DNA of 64,000 bases from Hyalella azteca (taxonomy: Eukaryota > Arthropoda > Malacostraca > Amphipoda > Hyalellidae), in contig NW_025931927.1 in assembly GCF_000764305.2 (NCBI RefSeq), forward strand, positions 515,151-579,150, written 5' to 3'. The notes under the pieces are model-generated. The model saw nothing but the letters and a program-made list of their open reading frames with translations, did no database searches and was not told the origin of the DNA. Shown in pieces: positions 14,013 through 24,518 of this stretch (position 1 is the first letter of the stretch; every line of letters begins with the position of its first letter). Made by a program: the position numbers and the translations under genes.

Positions 14013-15094
14013 TAAATAAAATATAATAAGAAATATTTATCATGAATACAATTTCCGTCAAATAATACTTTGATGGAAAATAGCAATGTGACATTTTTCT
14101 GCGTTTAGGCTTTCAAATTGCGATTTTTCTGCACATATACGAAATGATTGTAACTAATGTTTCCTGCTTCATTTTATGGTGAGAACAAATTTTTATTACG
14201 TCGATTATGGCTGAACCTGATTTCACTCATCTCACAAATCTCGTCCATTTCTAATGATCTTAAAAGCCTTCATCTTCTAAACATTTGTTTTCTTGCCCCT
14301 GCGAGTGGCAGCATTATAAGTTCCAACCTCATGAACGACAATTTGCACCAGGTCGTTCGTCTGATGTATTCAGTTAAATATTAAGCAAAGATACACCAGA
14401 TAAGAGACATGGATAGTCATTTAAAGATCTAGAATAAGTATTTACCATATTGCATATACGAAATAAACGATAGCGTCATAGATCTTTGATAGTCAAACTG
14501 TAATCATATTTACAAAATTGTAAAGATGATTCCAGTTAGAAAAGAAAAGATTAAATATGAAGAGACTTTCTTTCGTTCTGGCAGATCAAAAACTCTTCAT
14601 AAATACACTGCAACGATCCGCTTCGTTCGAGTAAAATTCTTGAGTCACTCCTGTTTAATTCATTTTCTAGCTTACACAATTCCACAACAGAAAACTCAAA
14701 TTTACACCAGAAAATATCCATTTTAAAAGAGGGACTGATGAATAGTACTACTGCAAAGTATTTTTGATCACGATCGATATAATTTGGTTTACGTGCTTCG
14801 ATGATATCTAGGTTGCAAATCTTGAGAGCTTCCAGACCTTGACACTTGTTTCAATAGAAATTATTTGTAACTAAAATGTTCGATAATTTTACCGCAGACT
14901 TAATTCACTAGTTGATTATATGGTTCATTAAAATTCATTTGGTGTTAGTCATTACGTTCGCGAAAGTTAGTTAGTTAGTTTAGTGACCCTATGATTACTA
15001 GCGCTTCAGCTGCTAAGCTATCTCGCGCCGAATGTCACGTTGGGCATTATGGGCTAAGAAAATATTGCATCACATGTATTCAGCGTTGACCAGA

Positions 15095-15364
15095 TCATAT
15101 ACAGTCGAACATGTTTATTGCTCTCAGGTACTCCACGAGGCGGTCAACATTATAGCTACCGTGTTCCGGTTGGGCCAAAATACTTTTTAGGTGTGTGTTG
15201 GGGAGGTCTTTGCGTATCCGTAAGAGAGCCAGGTCGTTACCAGAAGGGCGTTTTGCCATCTCTGTTAGTCTGGACTCTCCACCCGAGCCACTCGGCCATG
15301 ATTGCATCTGAGACCGCACAGCCTCGGGTCTCATCGAGACACGCAAGCCCCCCCCCCACGACAA
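15095..15364 (-). other. GC-rich open region with C9 homopolymer, possible gene relic
   Basis: A minus-strand frame of 89 codons includes LLRIRKDLPNTHLKSILAQP and SYNVDRLVEYLRAI, which look protein-like. Its N-terminal end runs into a homopolymeric C9/G tract at 15350-15358. The plus strand is also open (15118-15459). I do not recognise the sequence. It may be a transposon fragment or a retrocopy piece. Confidence 0.2.
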
Positions 15365-18300
15365 GGGCGAGATGGCACGGGGGGGTACGTTCGCGAAAAT
15401 ATGATTATGAAACTTACAAACATTTTTATGATTTTAATCAATTACTGAGCTTATTTTAATAGAAGCCATTTCCTGTGCAGTATATATGCATGCCAGCGGT
15501 GCATACGAGTCTAGGTGGCATGTTGAAGGCGACAGTCAATGCCGTGAACAAATTCTATCAGGCTGCGCTTTATAAAATTGCATTACATGCTATAGATTTA
15601 CCTGCTTAATAACCCGTTTGAAGAGCAGGAAACACTTCTAATTATCTCATTATGCAGAGCATAACACGCACATGTTTGGGAAGTAAATTTTCACGTAAAA
15701 AAATTCTGAGTTTTGAAAGAAATAGCACTGAAAGAAATACTGATTTTGTCAGGTAAGTATGGGAAAGATAGACAAAATTCTAGGCAGGATATGCATTGTC
15801 TTGGAATGGTCATTTTAATGTCAACATTATTTAATTGTAGTGAGATCGTTAAAATATCATTTTGAAGTTTTATATATAGTGCGGACTAAATAATGCGTTT
15901 CACCTCTTGCTTATTATTCTTACAAGACTACTTATAGCAAAATAATGCATCTGCTAGCTTATTTATTGCAAACTTTCCTGAATTATTTCTTCAAATCAGG
16001 CTGTCGGTCAGAAAGCACAAGAATGAATTCAAATTGCAATGGCTTTAATTTCAGCGCAGGTTGGAATAATGTCACATGTCACGCTATGTATCATCAGCAG
16101 AAATATTTCGTATTGCAAGTCTTTAAATATTATTAAATAATAAGGTTGAGGAGGTTACAAATTATGAAATAATCGGAAGCACTCCCGACCTTCTCGTTTT
16201 ATTAAGAAGAAGAGCATGGGTAACATCTTAATATTAATTCGGGACTAAATTCGGTCCGCGTGATCTTAGCAGTTGGCGTGTTTGTTAGTCCGATTTTTCA
16301 TGGGACTAAGAATATTGTCGAAATACCATATCAAGTTTATTATATTATTGCTAGTGATCCATGTAGATTAATAATTAGGACTTAGTTATTGTTAGCGTTT
16401 TTAGGCAATCAATTGAACTGAGTTTAGGTTAATTTGGCCCTAGTATTAACCGTGTGAAGCAATTAACGAAATTAATTGTCTATTTTTATGGCCATACAGA
16501 GTCATTATAAACTGGTGATCTATTTCAAATTCTCGAATTCATCATATTTCAACGGCTGAAAATCACCGGCTACGATAATGTCAGAGAACGTGTGGCAAAG
16601 TGTCAATCGACGGCCATTTAGCCGCACCAATAGCCCCATTCTTCTCGCATCGCATATCAGGGCAGTTTGTGCATTAATTATTTAGCTGGACAGAAGTAAT
16701 TAGAAGCTCAAGCTACATTGATTGAACGAAAACGCCTGTGATTCATTATCATGCCTGCCAATTTACTCGGACATTTGTGTGACCGGCCGCAACCAGACAC
16801 GAAAATGAGATGGAGCGATTTTTTTATGATGCTTTCCGCGGAACGTAAGCTCATAACTTGAGTCAGTTCATTTAATAGACATAATAGACAGATATGTTTT
16901 CTTCTGAAGCGAATTATTGCTTACGTGTAATTTTGATATATACGTTTAATTACTCACCCTTGTGGCATGCATGCAATTTTTGCATTCTGTTTCAATGTTT
17001 GACGAAAGAATTATGAATGAGTAGACTCCTGACACATTTAACAATTAAAGAGGTTTCTTTAAAAAAATATGCATAAGACTCCAAATAATTTATTTTTACT
17101 CAGAATCATTATGGACTGCGTGTCTGTATCTCCCTTGGCGAACTTGAATTAGGTAGAAAGGTTGCTGGCTTGCGCAAAACTGATAAATTTTCCAATTTTT
17201 TGTCTCTAAATTCCTCGCAAAACTCCTTCATATAGTCACCACGTTTTCAAGAAACTGCTGAATTTTTCAAGTTCGGTTCCTAGATTCCTTGAAAAACTTC
17301 CGTATGCATACATTTTTTCAGAAAATTTACTTTGTTTCAGAGTATCCCTTATTTTCATTGGTCAAATGGGTTTATACTCGTAATATCAACCGATGTTGCC
17401 GCGGAATTTTTTATCCTGCCATATGATGATTGTTTTCTTGTAGCAGAAATGCTTCATTTGCCAATCAATCGTTTTTGATTCCTTATGGCTTGTCCATGAC
17501 TTCGGTGTAAGGAAGAAATGTATTCAATACACAGTAAAACTTCCGAACTCGAAACGACAACCTGACCGGCGGACTTCAGGAAAGTAACAAATGCGCGTTC
17601 GCGCCTCCAAACCAATCTAACTCAGCGACCTCGTCAATTCGAGCACAAGAAACTCTGTGCTCAATCTTAAAGTTTTTATTGCCACTGTTCACTTAATGTT
17701 CTCTATCATTGTCAGAGACAAATTTTTTCCTTCAGAATATGTTGCTGGAAATGCAAGATTTCCTAGGATAACGTGAATCAGTGTTACCATGAAGTGGTCC
17801 GAATTAAATACGTGATCTGTTCTCAAACGTTAAGACTAATTCAATTATATTAAATTATCTATAGCCATTACCATCTACTTGTCAGTTATGTTGGCATACG
17901 GTACCTAGATTAGAGTTGTATTAGATTGTCGTGGGTATAGTGGTAAATAACGGCTTAATAAAAAGGATAAATGAAAACTATAATATTAAGCAAACAAAAA
18001 ATACAAATGTGTTTTCTTTACTCAAGGTCTTAATTTGGATTCAAAATTCGGAGCCTTTCTGAAATTACCAAGTAAACAAGAATTTAGAACTAGCAACGAG
18101 AAAAACAGAATAAAATGAAAACGAGGCAAATAATAGACTTATAAAATATTAATATTGAACACCTCTAAATACCAGTCCTGCATTGAAACAGAAAATTATC
18201 ACAGAATTGACAGAACGAACAGAAATGATAAAGTAACGCGTACCTCCCTGGTGGATCACACAGCAATGAATAAGTGCAGAGCAAATCTGAACGAGGTCAC

Positions 18301-18439
18301 GTCTGAGGTGACTTAAACCAAAAATTACTATACCTAACTTTCAATAAAACAACTATTGCACTTCGTCCCCTAACAAGATGACAAAGTTGAAATCTAAAGA
18401 ATTAGTTAAGGAAAACATTTATCATATTGCGGAGTGCAT

Positions 18440-18665
18440 AATTCAGCTATCGGAAGTGAGCGCAGAGCGAAGACGGCGAGACGCCGGCCGCGCGCGTCTG
18501 CGTTAAAGGGGAGCGTCCAGTCGACGAGTGGCGCTCTCGAAAGTGCGGACGCTCTTCAGCCTCGTGCAAAGGGCAATAGGTCTTGCAATGACTGCCTCTG
18601 CGCTGCGTGTATTGGCTTCATATTCAAAGTGAAGAGCGTCTGTACAAATCGCTGAAAGGTCTCGC
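18440..18665. promoter_or_regulatory. CpG-rich island about 6 kb upstream of the first coding exon
   Basis: About 200 bp with many CpG dinucleotides (for example GCCGGCCGCGCGCGTCTGCG) stand out in AT-rich DNA. An open + frame (18434-18655) is basic and shows no domain. A promoter or untranslated first exon of the downstream gene is one reading, but no transcript evidence can be seen. Confidence 0.2.
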
Positions 18666-19707
18666 CTTATTAATGCTCAATAAATCGCAAATCGAACTTG
18701 ACTTTTAAGAACGAGTAACAGATAAATTATCGATATTGTAAGTCGATATCACCATTAGAGATACTTGCCCCCAACTCGTAAGTTGTGCTTCTTATATGTC
18801 AACGAAACCGATTTTCTGATTGATCCTATCCAAACGCATAGCAGAAAAAGATTACATAATTTAAAAAGTACTCGAAAAAGCTTTCAATGCTGGACGTTTG
18901 CAGGTTCGACTGTTCCTACCTATGACTGGCTATTGAGATGATCATGCAAGTCTGCGGATAAAAACACGAAGAAGTAATAACTTCTAAAAAAATAACTACA
19001 ATTCAATGTGGGCGCAAAGAAGTCCAAACGGCATTGTTGTCTGAGAACATGTACACTGAGACGTGTGTGAACGTGTAATTGGTTAAAGTGTGTGTGAATG
19101 TGTAATTGGGTAAAATCTGTGTAAATTATATTAGATAAATGAATACAGATGTCTTTATGAAATAGCTACCGTAAGCCAAACAATTTTCCCAAAAATTCTC
19201 TTCATCACCTAGATGACAAATAGAAATATTCTCTCGTGACCTAATTCTTTGAGCGGCCTATGCAAACTAAGGAGATAAACAGAGACGATGCGAGGAAGAG
19301 CTTTGCGTTGGATGAATGGGGTTTGCAGGAGCTGGCCGCTCGAGGACCAAACTTCAAACAACTTCTGGCGGCTCATTCAATGAAGGAATTCTGAGCATTA
19401 CTGCACCCAGACCGCGCCTCTGCATTCGTCAAAGTTCGAGCTACTTAAATGGAGAATTGAAGTGCGAAAGATACCATCCACTTTTCATTTTCGTGCGCTT
19501 CTATCATAGTTGTACGCAGCTCTTCAAATCTTATTATGTAGTTTTATTATAGTTCATAACACAACAATTATTCCCAAATATGAATTAAGAACTGATGTTT
19601 TCGTCATTAAAGTTTCAATGTAATAAAGTTTTTGTAGCACACAGAAGCCTCATTGCTGCAGGTTTGTTATTGTGCTGTAGGACGAAACCACCGGAGCAAC
19701 AACCTTT

Positions 19708-20112
19708 CTGCCTGGGGCTCGGACTGCCTGAAGATTGTCTGGGGCTCTGACCGCTTGAAGTCTGCCTGGTACTCTGACTGCCTGAAGTCTGCCTGGTACT
19801 CTGACTGCCTGAAGTCTGCCTGGGGCTGTGACTGCCCGAAGTCTGTCTGGGGCTCTGACTGCCTGAAGTCTGCCTGGGGCTCTGACTGCCCGAAGTCTGC
19901 CTGGAGCTCTGACGGTCTGAAGTCTGCCTGGGGCTCTGACTGCCTGAAGTCTGCCTGGGGCTCTGACGGCTTCAAGTCTGCCTGAGGCTCTGACTGCCCG
20001 AAGTCTGCCTGGAGCTCTGACGGCCTGAAGTCTGCCTGGGGCTCTGACGGCCTCAAGTCTGCCTGGGGCTCTGACTGCCTGAAGTCTGCCTGGGGCTCTG
20101 ACGGCATGAAGT
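19708..20112 (+). repeat. 27-bp minisatellite, about 15 copies
   Basis: The unit is close to GACTGCCTGAAGTCTGCCTG + GGGCTCT, with C/G and T/C variants between copies. Because 27 is a multiple of three and the unit has no stop in several frames, long open frames appear on both strands (for example a 9-residue repeat QADFRQSEP on the minus strand). The variants change amino acids freely, so I treat these as non-coding shadows. Confidence 0.95.
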
Positions 20113-20269
20113 TTTCTTGAACCATGCAGCATTATATATATCACGCGAAAAAAATTATGTGTTGGTCAACGCCCTCCGGACGATATCGACCCAAGAGCAG
20201 ACAGAATAGATCACAGAAGAAGAACTAAACAGCGACACTAACACGGCTCCGAACAATGGAGAACGTAAA

Positions 20270-20460
20270 TGAATTAAGCGAGAAATAAAGTCAATTGGAC
20301 ACAGGAGGGATTATCGGAGGCAGTCAACATAGCAACATGCAGAACAAAAGCGAAAGTGCTGGCCGCGAGGCGAGAGAAGCGAGGCGAGTGATGACAGTAA
20401 GTGTCATGGGGGCGAGTGTGGGGAGAATTGCCTCCAATGAACGATAAAAGTGCTATAGCC
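20270..20460 (+). other. GC-richer patch ending in a strong splice-donor-like site
   Basis: The purine-rich, GC-richer sequence is followed by ATGACA|GTAAGTG at 20397. It might be an untranslated exon of the downstream gene. No matching acceptor or reading frame supports this. Confidence 0.12.
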
Positions 20461-21767
20461 ATGCGATAATATGGAAAAAGAATTGATATTTTTCCTGCAT
20501 CAATGGTTTATTAATGAGCTAATGTCCCTGTCAAGTGGGAAGGGAAAATAACAAATCTTTGGCAAACGAAAATGTCTCAAATTTTATTCATTACAACCGT
20601 TTGATATATAAACAACGATATACATGTACTACACACTATGATAGTAGCGGAGTGGAAACATTTCAGTAAATGATAGCCTGTGCATATTCGTAGTCTCAGT
20701 GTGGTACTGAAAACTTGACAGTTTTCTCTTTATGCCCACACAGATAATGATTTACTGGCAGTAGTGAAATTAACATTTGCCCTTCCCATATGCACCGCAT
20801 GCTTTTTCATCACGGTGTTTAGGTTAAGATATGCAACCTTCATCTAAAGTGGTAATATTGGCTCTTGAAGTAATTATATAAAATTCAACTTATCAACGCT
20901 CATTAAATTTCATTTATTAATTAATTTTTTTTTTCATAGAACAGCAACAATTGCATCAACTCATGTGCAACGCTAAAGGGATAACTCAACCTTTTTTTGT
21001 CGGAGTCGTAAATCTTTAATGACTTGGTAAATAATCGAAAACCCGCGCGACGCGTTGCAAAGCCTCGAAGCCAGTATCTTGGTCGGAGACTTGAATGCTC
21101 GTTAAGAGCTCATGGAATTTGCTCTTGGATTGCATGGTTATGGAGAGGGTTTACGGCGGCCATTACGAGCTTAGGAGTTACGAGCAGCAGGTTTTAGGAT
21201 CATTACCCGTAACTGCACTGCGACTCACTAGCTACCTTGGGGAGAAACAACTTGAAAATAGCCAGATCTACAAATAGAATTTACCTGTGAAAAGGCTTTA
21301 ATTCCATCCAAAGTAGAAAAATTAAATGGTTTAATTGTAAAAAAACGTGTTTTTGCTCATCATAGGACAGTCTATTCTATGTGTTCTCGGAGGCAGTACG
21401 TGTTGCCTTAATTAATCTTAACGTTATAACATGATTTTAAAAATGACCAATTCCTTATAATAATACAATGGGTACTCTATAGAGCTGCCATGTGGTATGC
21501 ACACCAGTCTATTTGTGTTGACTCGCAAATTAATTAAATATATTACGGACGAGGTACTGATGCTTCTATTATATTAATTATTATATACAAGTAATTATAC
21601 TGTTAAAAGGAGTGAAGAATTGTGCCACATCACAGGTGTGATCGGCAAATTTCGCGTGAGACATTGCGTAAATTCGTAAACTTTGTAGAATTTATTTTCA
21701 CTATCATTGAAAAAGTAAACGTCGTAGCTGCTGTAAATAACATTTTGATTATCGCAATATACGGGTA

Positions 21768-22414
21768 CAGGGTTATTCTAAATAACGTACCTAATATAAT
21801 ACATTCGAATTTATTCAAGTATAAATTTTAAATGAATAATTTATATACCAATGGCTGGAGGAGGATTCACCGTTTTTTTATGTATTTATAAATGTTCAAT
21901 ATGTCCTTTATATACTGCACGTCAAGCATTCAAACTGTAGCCTGAGCGTTGGTAGGACGCATAGGAAATGAAGACCTGGCTCTACACTTCTGGCCACCGA
22001 GATCACCTGATCTCAGCCCATGTGACTATTTCTTATGGGGTTACGTCAAGGAAGCTGTTTACGTCCCGCCTCTACCAGCAACTCTGTTTACGTCCCGATC
22101 CCGCCTCTACCAGCAACTCTGGCTGATCTGAAGAACCGTAGCACTGCTACGGTGCACTCGGTAACAGAAGATATGCTTTCTCATGTGTAGGACGAGGTTG
22201 GCTACCGTTTAGATGTTTGCCGTGCAGCACAAGGGAACATAGTGAACATTTATGGCTATATGGAGAGTGTTTATGTAAATTCTTGCCAGGTAAATTCTTT
22301 AAACAAAATTTTGACCATTTTCCTTCGATTGGTGTGCGAGTTGTTTTTTTTTTATTTAGACACAAGTCAATACGAATTTATTAAATTTGATTCATAATTT
22401 AGAATAACCCTGTG
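21768..22414 (+). mobile_element. Decayed Tc1/mariner-superfamily element with inverted ends and TA target
   Basis: The ends are inverted copies: CAGGGTTATTCTAAATAA on the left and its reverse complement near 22396-22412, each next to TA. The right end carries an extra CA. At 647 bp it is shorter than the 1.2-1.5 kb usual for full elements. The remaining + strand coding part reads HFWPPRSPDLSPCDYFLWGY followed by VKEAVYVPPLP, the C-terminal catalytic block of arthropod mariner-like transposases. It continues as ADLKNR, then TATVHSVTEDMLSHV, then TAG where Trp is usual, then DEVGYRLDVCRA. A tandem duplication (22058-22086 and 22087-22121) shifts the frame. The N-terminal DNA-binding domain and the earlier catalytic aspartates are missing, so the copy is inactive. 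Confidence 0.85.
21949..22231 (+). pseudogene. Transposase C-terminal fragment (mariner-type DDE domain)
   Basis: This is the coding remnant inside the element above. The block around SPDLSPCDYFLW contains the third catalytic acidic residue (the Asp after PC) of mariner-type transposases. It is broken by a 35-bp net tandem duplication at 22087-22121, which shifts the frame, and by a TAG stop at about 22187 in place of the usual Trp. Confidence 0.8.
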
Positions 22415-22610
22415 TATTAGTGAAGCTACAAAACGGAAACTGCGCGTCAACACAACAGCATTGTTTTCTTACTTTTGAACTACTATGCGAGTGGACTTGA
22501 GAAAATTCAATTTTCTTCTCAACTTTCATTACTCCTTTGACATCAATTTAGTGAATAAAATATGCCGGAAACATGTGCTACTATACTGCTGACTGCGGCA
22601 TATATGCGGC

Positions 22611-22932
22611 ATATACACTCTATCTGCGCCACCATACTGATGACGCATACACTCTATCTGCGCCACCATACTGATGACGCATACACTCTATCTGCGCCAC
22701 CATACTGATGGCGCATACACTCTATCTGCGCCACCATACTGATGGCGCATACACTCTATCTGCGCCACCATACTGATGACACATACACTCTATCTGCGCC
22801 ACCATACTGATGACGCATACACTCTATCTGCGCCACCATACTGATGGCACATACACTCTATCTGCGCCACCATACTGATGACGCATACACTCTATCTGCG
22901 CCACCATACTGATGGCACATACACTCTATCTG
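22611..22932 (+). repeat. 34-bp minisatellite, array A (about 9.5 copies)
   Basis: The unit, CATACACTCTATCTGCGCCA + CCATACTGATGACG, is repeated head to tail with ACGC/GCGC/ACAC variants. An identical unit forms array B at 28825-29184, in the same orientation. Confidence 0.97.
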
Positions 22933-23042
22933 ACTGCTAAAGGAGCACATGCTAGAGTTCAGTACCAATCCTTTGTGAATTCCAAGGAAAATTAGACGGT
23001 TGTAGGGTTGAGAAGGCATACAAGGATCGTGTTAATTTAACT

Positions 23043-23397
23043 CCCAGCAGGCAATGTCAGGTTGGATCAACGTTGAAACAACGAACTTCGTGACGTTGGA
23101 ATGACGTTGTATATCAGTCCAGAATAAAAAATGAATCAACGTCAATTTTTCAACGTCGCACATCTCGACGCAGTTTCAACTTTGAAAACGCGTCAAATTC
23201 TTACATTAAAAGCGCATTTGTAAAAGGTTTTATCAGGTTAACATTTTTCATCATGAATGTCATTATTTCAACGCAATTTCAATGTTGAAAGAACGTCGAA
23301 ATGTACGACGCTCAAAAAATGTCCTTGATTCAACGTTATGTCAACGTCGCGAAGTTCGTTGTTTCAACGTTGATTCAACCTGACATTGCCTGCTGGG
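23043..23397. mobile_element. 355-bp non-autonomous inverted-repeat element (MITE-like)
   Basis: It begins CCCAGCAGGCAATGTCAGGT and ends with the reverse complement. The terminal inverted repeats extend about 55 bp with two mismatches. The interior is rich in CAACGT/ACGTTG repeats. No clear target-site duplication can be seen next to CCC/GGG, so the superfamily is undecided. A shorter, related CAACG-rich stretch lies near 50575-50632. Confidence 0.85.
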
Positions 23398-23587
23398 TCG
23401 CTGGTCACTGAAAAGCCGTTATTGTATGATATTTTCGTGTCCTTACATAACGATTATATTTTTCTGTTGCTTTAACTTAAGAAATATAACGTGCTCATAA
23501 CCGAGAAGTCTCATTATTGCAAACTTTCGAAATAAATTAAACGTTCCATACTGCCATTCCTCAATGAGATGTCATGATAACCTCGCA

Positions 23588-23890
23588 TTAGTTTGCACAC
23601 ACATCTTGGGGGCCAGAATGGGCATGGCACAAGTAAGGTTCGTAATCAACAAGTGGCTGGTGCGCGAGTAACAGGTGGCGGCCTCGGCCAGTGTGGCAGT
23701 GTTGCTTCGACCGCCGTCGTGGAGACAGGGGGTGTGCAGCCCAATGCACGGAGTGAGCGAGCTTCCACTTGACAGTCATTAGAAGTAAGCCAGTAATAAC
23801 TTCAACAAGAGAAAAATTTGCGACGCTTATTTCCATAAATGATACGGACAATTCGAAACCTGCAAATTTTTTTAAAAATCGTGTGTACAA
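23588..23890 (-). other. GC-richer patch 0.6 kb before the gene, unassigned
   Basis: About 23600-23770 is GC-rich in AT-rich surroundings and is open for 100 codons on the minus strand, with no recognised domain. It could be promoter-proximal or a 5' untranslated exon of the + strand gene. Confidence 0.15.
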
Positions 23891-24355
23891 TTTAAGCTCG
23901 TGTTGAGATATTTTTAGATTTTTATCGAGTTACATCGCTAGATGTACCAAATTAATTCCCAAAATTGTGGTCTAAATTATAACATTTCGTAGATATGATC
24001 GAAGATTTAAGCAAGCTTTCTTACTCACTTATGCATAGAATGAGAAAGCCTAAAATGGGAAGATAAACGAATTATTTGTAGCCGAGCTATTTCTGTGTTA
24101 AATTGCTGTCAATGTTGGAATCCGGAAAAATATCGAGACATGATATACATACGATTTTATATTTCGTATTTCGTAAGATTATTTTATATTCCAAGCATAC
24201 AAATTCTATCAGTGTCGCACTTTCAGTTTGAAGCTGTCTGTACAAAAAAGAGCTTAGTTTGACGTTGACTTTGACGAATAACAATTTTAACACTCGTGAA
24301 CTTATTGAGAGGACTTTATGGGCCCAATTTTTCCTCCTAAACTTTCGTTTTCAAG

Positions 24356-24518
24356 TGCCTACCCAGAAAATGAGTGAATCGGTACGCAAGCTCTGTTTCG
24401 AAGTAAGAAGTCAGAAGAGTGATTGTTAACCAAAAAATGAAATCGCGAAACAATATGTGTATGTTATGAACAGCCTAAGAAGCGAGTGAACAAGATATTA
24501 CTTGAGCAATCGGCCACG
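24356..24518 (+). promoter_or_regulatory. Candidate 5' UTR segment with two short upstream ORFs
   Basis: A good 3' splice site (a pyrimidine-rich run ending TTTTCAAG at 24355) sits 160 bp before the main ATG, so the coding exon may begin here with untranslated sequence. This segment has ATG 24370 (18 sense codons or so, stop at about 24427-24429) and ATG 24437 (10 codons, stop at 24469). Both close before ATG 24519. If the segment is transcribed, these uORFs would be expected to lower or condition translation. Its inclusion in mRNA is inference. Confidence 0.35.

Larger units (their letters stand above)
14013..19707. other. AT-rich intergenic stretch with two GC-rich patches
   Basis: This contains the GC-rich open region at 15095-15459 and the CpG-rich island near 18.45 kb, listed separately. 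Otherwise I see only short, unsupported frames and small GTTA runs near 14967. Confidence 0.4.

Noticed and set aside
17925..17960. tRNA-like A box (GTGGGTATAGTGGTAA)
   Set aside because: No B box, anticodon arm or acceptor stem follows.
22611..22932. CTGATGA-like motifs in the 34-bp units as C/D-box snoRNAs, or the array as CRISPR
   Set aside because: Units are contiguous with no unique spacers, and boxes C and D with terminal stems are not arranged as in snoRNAs.
24486..24518. Start of the large frame at GTG 24486
   Set aside because: A GTG start is not expected in an animal gene. ATG 24519 is in frame with a good context.
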